Source of the DNA: Ralstonia insidiosa
Lineage (GTDB): Bacteria > Pseudomonadota > Gammaproteobacteria > Burkholderiales > Burkholderiaceae
Direction: 5' to 3'
DNA: 64,000 nucleotides
NCBI RefSeq assembly: GCF_008801405.1
Contig: NZ_VZPV01000002.1
Coordinates: 434,001 to 498,000, forward strand
Within the stretch, counting starts at the first letter, position 1; every line of letters begins with the position of its first letter. The position numbers and the translations under genes were made by a program. Below are positions 17,063-25,497 of the stretch, one piece after another. The notes below the pieces were generated by a model. It had not been told where the DNA came from, did no database searches, and worked only from the letters and a program-made list of their open reading frames with translations.

Positions 17063-18634
17063 ATGCCCCGCCACTGCACAGTCCGCCATACGCCCACGTC
17101 CCAGAATCAGCACCGGCTGCTGGCCTTGCTCCCCGCCCTTGTGCTCGGCGCCGCCGGGCTGGCTGGCGCCGCCGAACTCTCGACGGCAGACGCCGAGCAC
17201 CGCGCGCAGGCAACCTACCGCGAATACTTCGACCTGCTGTCTCTACCCAACGATGCCATTGCTCCGGAGGACATCCGCAAGAACGCCGATTGGCTGGAGC
17301 GGGCCTTCCGCAATCGGGGTTTCACGACAAAGCAGTTGGCAAATGCCGGCAAACCGATGCTCTATGCGGAACTGCCGGACAGCGATCCCAAGCGCAAGAC
17401 CGTGTTGTTCTACATGCACCTCGACGGCCAGCCGGTGATCCCCGCACAGTGGGCGCAAAAGAGTCCATGGACGCCGGTGCTCAAGCGCAAGACCGCACAG
17501 GGCGGCTGGGAAGAGATCGACTCGGCCCAGCTCTTTAGCGGCCCGCTCGACCCCGAGTGGCGGGTGTTCGGCCGCTCGTCTGCCGACGACAAGGGCCCGA
17601 TCATGATGATGCTGGCCGCCATCGACGCGCTGAAGGCCAGTGGTGACCGGCCGGCGGTCAACGTCAAGGTGATCCTCGACAGCGAGGAAGAAAAAGGTTC
17701 GCCCTCGATCAGTCAGGTCATGCAGGCAAACCGCGATCTCCTGCGCACCGATGCCATCGTGATCCACGACGGCCCCATGCACGCGAGCAACCTGCCGACA
17801 CTGGTGTTCGGCAACCGTGGCGCGGCCGAAGCCAGACTCACCGTCTATGGCGGCAAGGTGCCGCTGCACAGTGGGCACTACGGCAACTACGCCCGCAACC
17901 CGGCGCAGCAACTGGCCAGCCTGCTGGCGTCGATGAAGAACGACCAGGGCCGGGTGACCGTGCCGGGCTACTACGACCACGTCAAGATCAGCGAAGCCGA
18001 TCGCAAGATCATGGCGGCCGTACCCGACGACGAGGCCGCGCTCAACCGGCGCCTGGGCATTGCCCACGCAGACAAGGTCGGGGCCAACTACCAGGAGGCC
18101 ATGCAGTACCCGTCATTGAACGTGCGCGGCATGGCCTCCGCCGCCGTGGGCGACAAGGTGGCGAACATCGTGCCCGACAAGGCTGTCGCTGAGCTGGACC
18201 TGCGCACCACGCCGGACTCCAGCGCGGCCTACCTCGGCAAGCTGATCGAACAGCACATCGTGCGGCAGGGCTATCACCTCGTGAAGGACGCACCGACCGA
18301 CGAAGAGCGCAGCCGCTACGACAAGCTCGCCAGCTTCTCGTATCAGAGCGAGGGCGCAGACGCCGCCGGCTCACCGATCGACTCCGTGGTGGGCAAGTGG
18401 GCCTACCAGTCGCTGACCGACAGCTTTGGCACCAACCCTGCGCCCGTGCGCATCCGCATGATGGGTGGGACGGTGCCCACCGCAGAAATCGTGCATGTGC
18501 TGCAAGTGCCCTTTGTGATCATTCCGCTGGTCAATGCCGACAACAACCAGCACGCTGCCAACGAGAACCTGCGCATGGGCAACTACGTGAGCGGCGTACG
18601 CACGATCTACAGCCTGCTGACCCACCCGCTTTGA
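17063..18634 (+). CDS. Exported M20-family metallopeptidase
   Basis: A 523-residue zinc peptidase of the M20/M28 dipeptidase type. The N-terminus has a signal peptide (hydrophobic 'LLALLPALVLGAAGLAGAAE', residues 20-39), so it acts in the periplasm. Metal-site motifs include 'YMHLDGQPV' (His-x-Asp), 'FGRSSADDKGPI' and 'ILDSEEEKGSP' (the Glu pair), and a dimerisation/lid insert follows. Family members hydrolyse dipeptides or N-acyl amino acids. It lies divergent from a LysR gene that probably regulates it. Substrate cannot be assigned. Confidence 0.85.
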   Translation: MPRHCTVRHTPTSQNQHRLLALLPALVLGAAGLAGAAELSTADAEHRAQATYREYFDLLSLPNDAIAPEDIRKNADWLERAFRNRGFTTKQLANAGKPMLYAELPDSDPKRKTVLFYMHLDGQPVIPAQWAQKSPWTPVLKRKTAQGGWEEIDSAQLFSGPLDPEWRVFGRSSADDKGPIMMMLAAIDALKASGDRPAVNVKVILDSEEEKGSPSISQVMQANRDLLRTDAIVIHDGPMHASNLPTLVFGNRGAAEARLTVYGGKVPLHSGHYGNYARNPAQQLASLLASMKNDQGRVTVPGYYDHVKISEADRKIMAAVPDDEAALNRRLGIAHADKVGANYQEAMQYPSLNVRGMASAAVGDKVANIVPDKAVAELDLRTTPDSSAAYLGKLIEQHIVRQGYHLVKDAPTDEERSRYDKLASFSYQSEGADAAGSPIDSVVGKWAYQSLTDSFGTNPAPVRIRMMGGTVPTAEIVHVLQVPFVIIPLVNADNNQHAANENLRMGNYVSGVRTIYSLLTHPL

Positions 18635-18650
18635 TGACCACGCACACCGG

Positions 18651-20183
18651 CTAAGCCGCGCAAAACAGCCCGTGCAGGCCGAGCGGCGCCACGCCGTTCA
18701 GGCTTGCCACGGCTACCGGCCCTGCAGACAAGTTGCGCGCATCGAACGCCGTCAGCTTGGTGCGACCGGCATCCACATCAAACACGGTACCGATCAGCCA
18801 GCCCTCACCCTCACGCGCACTGGTCGAGGCCGGCACAAACAGGTGCTCTTCCACCATCACGCGGTGCCCGAAGCGGTACTGCTGTGCCTGCCCTGAATCC
18901 GAATCGAAACGCATGATCGTGTCGAACCCATGCAGCGCCTGCGCATTGCCGGACGGCGCCGTGTGGGCCACGGTAAACAATGCACGATGGCGCAAGGCCG
19001 TACGGCGCGTATCGACTTTCGGGAACTCCGCCACGTGCTCCGTCACGACCTGGTCAGCACGGCCTGTGCGCAAGTTCAGATGCAGTTGCGTCAGACGCGC
19101 GCCGGGTGCTGGGCGAATCTGCCCGCGCATCAGTTCACGCAACGTGGTGGTGACGATGGTGGCGTCGTCCGAGCGTACGTAGTCCAGGTGGATTTCCTGC
19201 CCATCTGGTGACGACCACGCATTGCCGAGGTGGAACACAAAGCCAGCAGGCAGCTGCAGCCAGCGCATGCGTGTGACGTCGTTCTTGTCGAGCACGAGCG
19301 CGCGCATGCCAAGCTCAGGTCGCCACACGTGCGCGTCGAGAAACGACATCCCCTCACGCGAACGCTCCACGTCATAGATGAACGACGGCAGCAGGAACAC
19401 CAGATGGTGCTGCGTCACGGCAAAGTCATGCACCATCGCCACATCGGGCACCTTGACCGATTGCACACGCTTGAGCGCACCATCCGCGCCCACGCAGTAC
19501 ACCGTCAGCAGACCCGCCGCGCTGCTCACGCCAAAGTTCCACAGCGTGCCATCGGGCTCCACCTTGGGATGGGCCGAGAACGGCATGCCCTTGTAGTCGT
19601 CGCGCCAGGTCTGCACACCCAGCGTGCGCAGCGAATCCGGATCGACGCGCGTGGCCGAACCGCCTTCCCACAGCGCGAGCATCTCATTGCCGTGCATCAC
19701 GAGGCTGGTATTGGCCACGTTGATGCTGTCGGGCGTACTGACGGGCTCCATGTCGGGGTTGGCGGTGCCGAAGGTCGCGCGCAGCGGCTTACCGGCGGCA
19801 GTGTCGGCGACAAACTTGTCGGTGCGCACGAACACGCCGCGATGCGTGACACCCTGCTCGCTGATGTCGTAGCGCTGGATCATGCCGTCGCCGTCGAACA
19901 GGTGGTGGTAGCGCACCCCACCAATCTCGTGCCGCGCGGGGCCGTTGCGGTAGAACGCACCTCGCAGGGCGAGCGGGAACGTGCCCTCCACCTTGAGCGC
20001 GCTGGTTGGCATGTCCGTGCTGGCGCCCTGGTAACCCGCCAGCCACGGGTACTGCGCGCGGGCGGCGGCAAACCCTGCGGCCCACGGGTCCATGCTGGCC
20101 GCCATCACGTCTTGCAGCGTCAGCCCAAACGGTGCGGCACCCAAGGCCGCCAGAGCAGCCCCAACAAACGATCGGCGTTGCAT
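18651..20183 (-). CDS. Carotenoid oxygenase family protein, predicted Tat-exported
   Basis: A 510-residue non-haem iron dioxygenase of the RPE65/carotenoid cleavage family (seven-bladed propeller). The four iron-ligand histidines can be placed at His205 ('AHPKVEPDG'), His252 ('MVHDFAVTQHH'), His318 ('FHLGNAW') and His504 ('GLHGLF'). Family members cleave carotenoids, stilbenes or lignin-type alkenes. The N-terminus 'MQRRSFVGAALAALGAAPFG' looks like a twin-arginine signal, implying a folded, metal-loaded protein is exported. It lies 19 bases downstream of a DUF2141 gene with its own signal peptide, so the two probably form an operon acting in the periplasm. Substrate is unknown; no carotenoid biosynthesis genes are in the window. 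Confidence 0.85.
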   Translation of the reverse strand: MQRRSFVGAALAALGAAPFGLTLQDVMAASMDPWAAGFAAARAQYPWLAGYQGASTDMPTSALKVEGTFPLALRGAFYRNGPARHEIGGVRYHHLFDGDGMIQRYDISEQGVTHRGVFVRTDKFVADTAAGKPLRATFGTANPDMEPVSTPDSINVANTSLVMHGNEMLALWEGGSATRVDPDSLRTLGVQTWRDDYKGMPFSAHPKVEPDGTLWNFGVSSAAGLLTVYCVGADGALKRVQSVKVPDVAMVHDFAVTQHHLVFLLPSFIYDVERSREGMSFLDAHVWRPELGMRALVLDKNDVTRMRWLQLPAGFVFHLGNAWSSPDGQEIHLDYVRSDDATIVTTTLRELMRGQIRPAPGARLTQLHLNLRTGRADQVVTEHVAEFPKVDTRRTALRHRALFTVAHTAPSGNAQALHGFDTIMRFDSDSGQAQQYRFGHRVMVEEHLFVPASTSAREGEGWLIGTVFDVDAGRTKLTAFDARNLSAGPVAVASLNGVAPLGLHGLFCAA

Positions 20184-20202
20184 GGCAAGCCCCGGTTCAA
20201 TG

Positions 20203-20652
20203 TCAGTGCAGGTGGATCGTCACACGCTGGTCGGCTTGTACGTCGATCGCAGCATCGTCAAAGGACGGCGCGCCGAAGCGGCCTTTTGCGTCGCGGCTGA
20301 AGCCGTAGGGCTCGACGGGAATGCCGGCCGGATTGGTGCCGAGCTTGCCGTCGTTGTTGACGTCATGAAAAACCGACAGCGCGTAGCGCCCCGCCGGCAG
20401 ATCCGGATAGACGAAGGTGACGCTGTTGCCGGACACGCTGTCGAGCACGGCAATGTCTGCGCGGACGGCGGTATCGGGCTTGAGCCAGCCAGCGGCATCG
20501 CGAAACATCGCAGCGCGCACCGCGCCCTGGCGACCCTGCGCGCCTTCAACGACAACGGTGAGCGTGGCGGCGGATGCGCCAGCTGCGGCCAGCATCAACA
20601 ACAAGGCGGCGCCCGCGCGGGACATCATCGGCACCGAGAAATCTGCGGTCAT
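20203..20652 (-). CDS. DUF2141 family secreted protein
   Basis: A 149-residue secreted protein. After a signal peptide (ending 'GASAA', about residue 29) comes a beta-rich DUF2141 domain with the diagnostic 'YALSVFHDVNNDGKLGTNPAGIPVEPYGFSRDA'. The Asp/Asn-rich 'DVNNDGKL' resembles a calcium-binding loop. The ATG at 20652 has AGGAGA 7 bases upstream, better supported than an ATG at 20673. It is the first gene of a two-gene unit with the carotenoid oxygenase. Its function is unknown; it may be a periplasmic accessory of that enzyme. Confidence 0.8.
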   Translation of the reverse strand: MTADFSVPMMSRAGAALLLMLAAAGASAATLTVVVEGAQGRQGAVRAAMFRDAAGWLKPDTAVRADIAVLDSVSGNSVTFVYPDLPAGRYALSVFHDVNNDGKLGTNPAGIPVEPYGFSRDAKGRFGAPSFDDAAIDVQADQRVTIHLH

Positions 20653-20834
20653 GGAAGTCTCCTGAATTGGCATGGCCGGATTGGGCTCCGGCGGTCAGGA
20701 GGCAGTCTAGGAACATGCCAGGGGGGCGTCGCCCGCGGTGCGACGAAGTGCAGGCTGCTGGGTGCAAACGGTCACTCGCGTGCGATGAATGGGGCATCCC
20801 AGGATTTGCGCACCCGCAGCAAGCGCAGGAACGT

Positions 20835-20867
20835 ACATGAAAAAACGCCCGCTGCACGGCGGGCGTT
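20835..20867 (-). terminator. Intrinsic terminator of the PhyH-family gene
   Basis: A perfect 9-bp stem, AACGCCCGC (20844-20852) with GCGGGCGTT (20859-20867), starts 5 bases after the PhyH stop. On the minus strand it is followed by TTTTTC, a standard rho-independent terminator. Confidence 0.8.
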
Positions 20868-20871
20868 CTGA

Positions 20872-21675
20872 TCAACCAACCAGTGGATCCTGCCGCGCAG
20901 ACGACCGCGTGCCCGGTAGTGGGTAGTTGTCAGGGCCGTAGTACGTGAAGACCGCGGAGAACTTGACCGTGCCGGTCTGGTTGGCACGTGCTGCGTGGAA
21001 GGTGTTGCAATGGAAGAGCAGTACGTCGCCGGGCAGCAGCGGCACGGGGCGCGCGGTGTCGATCAGATCCCGGTTCTCGGGCAGCTCCTGGCGCAGGAAC
21101 AGCTTGGCGTCGAAACGCTCGGCGGGCAATTCAAGCGTGTGGCTACCGGGAATGACCCACAAGCAGCCGTTGTCGACGGTCTCTTCCACCAGCGCCAGCC
21201 ACGACGACACCAGCGCATTGCGCGCAAACGACCAATAGCGGCTGTCGCGATGCCAGTGCGTGGCCGTGCCGAAGGCCGGGTGCTTGGTCATCACGCAGTT
21301 GTGGTGCGCAAGCGAGAGATGCACGGGGCCGCCAATCAGTTGGGCGATCGGCCCGGCTACGCGCGGATCGCGTGCCCATTCTGTGTAAGGCGTGCCGCGC
21401 GAATCGGCGTCGAGCAGGCGGCGCACGGTGTGGCCGCCCTCTGACTCGCGCGAGGTGGGCGCACCGGCATAGCCGACGTCAGTTTCCAGTTCTACGGGCG
21501 GGATGGCGCGCGCCAGCGCATCCTGGGCGGCCGCCAGCAATGTGGCGCACTCATGCTGACTGGCCAGACCACGCAGGACGAGGTAGCCGTGCTCGTTGAA
21601 AAATGCCTGTTGCTCGGGGGAAAGCGATTGCGCGGAAGTGGGCGCAGCGGTGCGCGTGTCGACAGACGCGGTCAT
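20872..21675 (-). CDS. Phytanoyl-CoA dioxygenase (PhyH) family protein
   Basis: A 267-residue Fe(II)/2-oxoglutarate-dependent oxygenase. The iron triad is visible: 'HWHRD' gives His142-x-Asp144, and 'CNTFHAARANQTG' supplies the distal His227; the nearby Arg could bind 2-oxoglutarate. 'NGCLWVIPGSHTLEL' and 'PLLPGDVLLFHC' are hallmarks of PhyH folds. Such enzymes hydroxylate fatty acyl chains, ectoine or other small molecules. The ATG at 21675 ('MTASVDTRTA') is chosen because the upstream in-frame leader is not conserved-looking. It is monocistronic, with a strong terminator behind it. Confidence 0.8.
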   Translation of the reverse strand: MTASVDTRTAAPTSAQSLSPEQQAFFNEHGYLVLRGLASQHECATLLAAAQDALARAIPPVELETDVGYAGAPTSRESEGGHTVRRLLDADSRGTPYTEWARDPRVAGPIAQLIGGPVHLSLAHHNCVMTKHPAFGTATHWHRDSRYWSFARNALVSSWLALVEETVDNGCLWVIPGSHTLELPAERFDAKLFLRQELPENRDLIDTARPVPLLPGDVLLFHCNTFHAARANQTGTVKFSAVFTYYGPDNYPLPGTRSSARQDPLVG

Positions 21676-21800
21676 GGCAGGGAATGGTACGGAGACGGCG
21701 AAAGAGAAAGAGTGTAGCGCGCCGCCGCACTGCCTGCCGATCAACCCTTACGCCAACCCTGCCCTGGATCAAACGTTATACGCGTCGACCCGGCCGCGCC

Positions 21801-22919
21801 TTACCAGAAGGCCTGTTGACCCGACAGACGGAAATACTTCGCGATGACCATCAAACCGAGCAGGCGCTCCTGGTCGCGGTTCAGGAACTGCGCCACCCAC
21901 TGGTTGGCGTTGCGAATGATCCTCAGCGCATCTCCCGGGAATTTTTGGTAATGCTCCATTTTCTCCTGGAGATCGGAGAAATCATCCTTCAGCAGGACAT
22001 AGTGCACATCGGGAATCAGCCTCCCCTCCATAAACCACGTCTCATACCGGGGCCGCCGCATGAAGCACAACGAATTGGATGACATGATCCATTTCAGATT
22101 GGTGGCAACATCATTCCCTTCAACGCTGACGATGTACTTGTATTGCAACTGTTCAGCAATCGTCATCGGCGCCTTGTAGAACGCCTTGCCCTGCACGGAT
22201 TTTCGAATATCACCGATATCAACGTTCGGCAAGTCATGGCACCGTTCAACAAACGCCTGGCGATGCTCCTGATGACACGGCCCTCTGAAAACCGCCATTG
22301 ATTTTTTATCAGCAAAATCAATGTTGTCACGCGCAAAGGAAAAATGCCGGATTGCATCCAGCTTCAAAAGAATCCCGTTGTGGGAAGAATTTTTGATTGG
22401 ACGGCTTTTTACGAAAGCGGGAGCGGTCGGCTCGGTGATTACATCTCCGCAGTCATAGTCGAAGTTGTAGCCCGGACCAAAATAGTCCATCAGATCGACC
22501 AGATCATAAAAATACGTGCTACCGATATTCCGATCTTTTCTCTGAATGGTGCTCGTTGAGGACTCCAACAGGAAGTTGGAATATTCAACTGCATTTCCGC
22601 TTGGACCGAATGTTTCCGAAATGGAGTTGTAGTAATTCAGGCGATCCAGCACATCCTGACGGCTGCAGTGATGACCTTTTCTCTTCAGAAACGCCTCAGC
22701 TCTTCCGTGCTTGGTCGCGCGAGCCAGAAAATGACTCGATGCATTCGAGAAGTAGTACCAGAACTTTTTTGCGGAGACCCGGCTCAGGCGATATTTGAAA
22801 TGCGGCATGAAGCAAACAAGCAATTGCGGAGATGGTTCCCAAAGATGAAGCGCGCCGACGCGCTTCTTCAACAGGTGTGATGGCAGGACGTTGTTTTCGA
22901 GTGGAAGTCGCCAACTCAC
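21801..22919 (-). CDS. GT90/CAP10-type glycosyltransferase (LpsA-like)
   Basis: Up to 372 residues, resembling the CAP10/GT90 family that adds sugars to lipopolysaccharide or capsule. Recognisable blocks are 'FRGPCHQEHRQAFVERC', 'YKYIVSVEGNDVATNLKWIMSSNSLCFMRRPRYETWFMEGRLIPDVHYVLLKDDFSDL' split over about residues 258-320, which form the nucleotide-sugar-binding half. The start is uncertain: GTG at 22919 or ATG at 22808 ('MPHFKYRL'), neither with a good ribosome site. Base composition falls to about 47% GC in parts (for example 22321-22380), far below the neighbours, which marks this as a recent acquisition, as is common for surface-polysaccharide genes. No other polysaccharide genes adjoin it. 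Confidence 0.75.
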   Translation of the reverse strand: MSWRLPLENNVLPSHLLKKRVGALHLWEPSPQLLVCFMPHFKYRLSRVSAKKFWYYFSNASSHFLARATKHGRAEAFLKRKGHHCSRQDVLDRLNYYNSISETFGPSGNAVEYSNFLLESSTSTIQRKDRNIGSTYFYDLVDLMDYFGPGYNFDYDCGDVITEPTAPAFVKSRPIKNSSHNGILLKLDAIRHFSFARDNIDFADKKSMAVFRGPCHQEHRQAFVERCHDLPNVDIGDIRKSVQGKAFYKAPMTIAEQLQYKYIVSVEGNDVATNLKWIMSSNSLCFMRRPRYETWFMEGRLIPDVHYVLLKDDFSDLQEKMEHYQKFPGDALRIIRNANQWVAQFLNRDQERLLGLMVIAKYFRLSGQQAFW

Positions 22920-23292
22920 GCATGACTACACGTGGCACATGAGCCACTTTTTATATTCCACTGACGCGCCGCGCCACTGATCGCGCTCCCCATCAGGCAG
23001 CGTTTCAGCGCCAGTCGCCATTCGCGTCTGCGGCGGGCCTTACTCTACCGTAAGTCGCTTGCAGCGCCTTCTGTTTCTTGGGGCAATGTCGCCCGCGCCA
23101 GCACCGGGCCCAATCCACGGTCCAGTGACTGTTGCCATGACGTCACACTTCGACACCCGTGCGCAGGGCCGGCTGCGCATCCAGTTTCAGCAGGTGGTCG
23201 GTCAATCACCTCGGGGATGCGGTTTGCGCCGCACAACCGGGCAGGAGGCCTGGGCCATCTCTGCCGACCAGCCCAGCCTCCCCATCGCCCGA
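22920..23292. other. Intergenic region without recognisable gene
   Basis: A 373-base stretch between the glycosyltransferase start and the end of the copper operon. Short open frames exist on both strands but none has a ribosome site plus sensible composition. It must carry the glycosyltransferase promoter and the copper-operon end. I see no clear terminator hairpin. Confidence 0.5.
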
Positions 23293-23619
23293 TTACTGCA
23301 CTTCCAGCGCTGTCACCATCAGCGCACCGCCCACCTTCTCGGCGGTAAAGCGGACCTTGCTGCCAACCTGCACCTTGCTAAGCATGGCCGGGTCCTGAAC
23401 GCGAAAGACCATGGTCATCGACTCCATGTCGAGATTGACCAGCGGGCCGTGCTTGATGGTCAACTTGCCGGCGGCGGTATCAACTTTCTTGACCTCGCCT
23501 TCAGACAGCGGTGCGGCTGCCGCAACAGCAGCCGGTGCAGGCGCAGCGTCATCCGCGGCGTTGGCAAATGGGGCACCGGCCAGCAGCGCAACCAGCATCA
23601 GGGCATGACGAAACGACAT
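23293..23619 (-). CDS. CusF-family periplasmic copper-binding protein
   Basis: A 108-residue secreted protein: signal peptide 'MSFRHALMLVALLAGAPFANA', an Ala/Pro linker, then the CusF OB-fold domain 'GEVKKVDTAAGKLTIKHGPLVNLDMESMTMVFRVQDPAML'. The His, the Trp/Phe-type position and the Met pair ('DMESMTM') match the Cu(I)-site region of CusF. It chaperones Cu(I) in the periplasm. The ATG at 23619 has AAGGAG 6 bases upstream. It is the last gene of the copper operon, 34 bases after the cupredoxin gene. Confidence 0.85.
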   Translation of the reverse strand: MSFRHALMLVALLAGAPFANAADDAAPAPAAVAAAAPLSEGEVKKVDTAAGKLTIKHGPLVNLDMESMTMVFRVQDPAMLSKVQVGSKVRFTAEKVGGALMVTALEVQ

Positions 23620-23653
23620 GTTGGACTCCTTATAAGCAAGAGATAGAGCGCGA

Positions 23654-24151
23654 TCAGGACTTGCTGGCACGTGCCTGCTGCACCTGTACGGCACCACGCA
23701 TGCCGGCTTCGAAATGCCCTGGCTGTAGGCAACCAAACTCGACCGTACCGGCCTGCGTGAAGCGCCAGACGATCTCGCCAGTCTGGCCGGGGTCCACAGT
23801 GACAGCGTTGGCGTCGGCATGCTCCATCTCGGGGTGTTTGCGCATCTGCTCGGCGTGGGCGATCAGGTCGGCCGGCGAGCCAAGCGTCATCTCGTGCCGC
23901 ACGCGACCGCTGTTGATGACCTGGAGGCGGATCGTCTCGCCGCGCTGCACGGTGATCTGCGCAGGGGTGAAGCGCATGGTGTCGGCCATGTCGACGCGCA
24001 CGGTGCGCGTGACCCGCGCGGCGTCGCCCAGCTCGCCGATGGCGGCATCGCCGTGGTCATGGCCCCCGGCATGATTGCCGGATGCGTGCGCAAGGGCCGC
24101 CATTGAGAGGAGCGCGGCCAGGAAGGTGGAACGGATCAGATTGCGTTGCAT
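23654..24151 (-). CDS. Cupredoxin-domain copper-resistance protein
   Basis: A 165-residue periplasmic blue-copper-type protein. A signal peptide ends at 'LAHASG', followed by a His/Gly-rich patch 'NHAGGHDHGD' and a plastocyanin-like fold. The type-1 ligands are apparent: His in 'VRHEMTLG' and Cys-His-Met in 'FGCLQPGHFEAGM'. Related proteins (CopI-like) sit in copper and silver resistance clusters and protect the periplasm. It lies between the multicopper oxidase and CusF genes, 36 and 34 bases away. Confidence 0.85.
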   Translation of the reverse strand: MQRNLIRSTFLAALLSMAALAHASGNHAGGHDHGDAAIGELGDAARVTRTVRVDMADTMRFTPAQITVQRGETIRLQVINSGRVRHEMTLGSPADLIAHAEQMRKHPEMEHADANAVTVDPGQTGEIVWRFTQAGTVEFGCLQPGHFEAGMRGAVQVQQARASKS

Positions 24152-24187
24152 GTGTGGTCTCGTATTCGGATGCGGTTCAGTTGTCGC

Positions 24188-25495
24188 TCATTCATCGATG
24201 CCGTTGCCGGTGTATTCGTAGGCGACGGTGCCTTTGGGGTGCTTGTACCAACCGGGGTCGGCGTAGCTGTTGCGCGGCAGGTCGCGACGCACCTTCATCA
24301 CCGTGAACATGCCGCCCATCTCGATGGCGCCGAACGGGCCTTGGCCGGTCATCATCGGCAGCGTGTTGTCGGGCAGCGGCATTTCCATCTCGCCCATGTC
24401 GGCCATGCCGGCCTCGCCCATGCCCATGTAGTCGGGCACCAGGTTGCGCATCTTCTTGGCGAGGTCTTTCTGCTGCACGCCAATCATGGTCGGCACGTTG
24501 TGCCCCATGGCGTTCATCGTGTGATGCGACTTGTGGCAGTGGAAGGCCCAGTCGCCCGGGTTGTCGGCAATGAACTCGATGGCACGCATCTGGCCGACGG
24601 CGATGTCGGTTGTCACCTCCGGCCAGCGCGCGCTGGGCGGGACCCAGCCGCCATCGGTGCCGGCCACTTCAAACGTGTGGCCGTGCACGTGCATCGGGTG
24701 ATTCGTCATCGTGAGGTTGCCCATGCGGATACGCACGCGGTCACCCAGGCGCACAGGCAGCGGGTCAATGCCGGGGAAGACGCGGCTGTTCCACGTCCAC
24801 ATGTTGAAGTCGGTCATCTCGGCCACGCGCGGCGTGTACGAGCCCGGGTCGATGTCGTACGCGGCAAGCAGGAAGACGAAGTCGCGGTCCACGCGATGCA
24901 GCGCCGGGTCTTTCGGGTGCACGACGATAAAGCCCATCATGCCCATCGCCATCTGCACCATCTCGTCGGAATGCGGGTGGTACATGAAGGTGCCGGACTT
25001 CTTCATCTCGAACTCGTAGACGAAGGTCTTGCCCGGCGGGATGTGCGGCTGCGACAGGCCACCCACGCCGTCCATGCCAGCGGGCAGAATCATGCCGTGC
25101 CAGTGCACGGTGGTGTGCTCGGGCAGCTTATTGGTGACGAAGATGCGCACGCGGTCGCCTTCCACGCATTCGATCGTGGGGCCAGGGCTCTGGCCGTTGT
25201 AGCCCCACAGGTGGCCTGTCATGCCGGGGGCGAATTCGCGCTCGACGGGTTCGGCCACGAGGTGGAATTCCTTCCAGCCGCCGCGCATGCGCCAGGGCAG
25301 CGTCCAGCCGTTGAGCGTAACAACGGGGTTGTAGGGCCGGCCGTTGGGCGGCGCAAGCGGCGGCTGCGTGGCGGGCTTCGATTGCAGCGGCGCTTCAGGC
25401 AGCGAGGCGGCGCCGGCGCGCGAGACCATCGCCGCGCCCAGCATGGCCGCGCCCGTGCCACTAAGACTGCCGAGAAATTGACGTCGGGAAACCAT
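24188..25495 (-). CDS. Multicopper oxidase, CopA/PcoA-like
   Basis: A 435-residue periplasmic oxidase that detoxifies Cu(I). The N-terminus 'MVSRRQFLGSLSGTGAAMLG' is a twin-arginine signal. The copper motifs occur in order: 'HWHG' and 'HPHS' in the first cupredoxin domain, 'HPMHVHGH' and 'HCHKSHHTMNAMGH' in the last. The Met-rich run around 'MGMGEAGMADMGEMEM' near residue 370 is typical of copper-tolerance oxidases and may bind Cu(I). It is shorter than CopA of Pseudomonas (about 600). The ATG at 25495 overlaps closely with the upstream TolC-like gene (TGA-AG-ATG), so the two are translationally coupled. Confidence 0.9.
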   Translation of the reverse strand: MVSRRQFLGSLSGTGAAMLGAAMVSRAGAASLPEAPLQSKPATQPPLAPPNGRPYNPVVTLNGWTLPWRMRGGWKEFHLVAEPVEREFAPGMTGHLWGYNGQSPGPTIECVEGDRVRIFVTNKLPEHTTVHWHGMILPAGMDGVGGLSQPHIPPGKTFVYEFEMKKSGTFMYHPHSDEMVQMAMGMMGFIVVHPKDPALHRVDRDFVFLLAAYDIDPGSYTPRVAEMTDFNMWTWNSRVFPGIDPLPVRLGDRVRIRMGNLTMTNHPMHVHGHTFEVAGTDGGWVPPSARWPEVTTDIAVGQMRAIEFIADNPGDWAFHCHKSHHTMNAMGHNVPTMIGVQQKDLAKKMRNLVPDYMGMGEAGMADMGEMEMPLPDNTLPMMTGQGPFGAIEMGGMFTVMKVRRDLPRNSYADPGWYKHPKGTVAYEYTGNGIDE

Positions 25496-25497
25496 CT

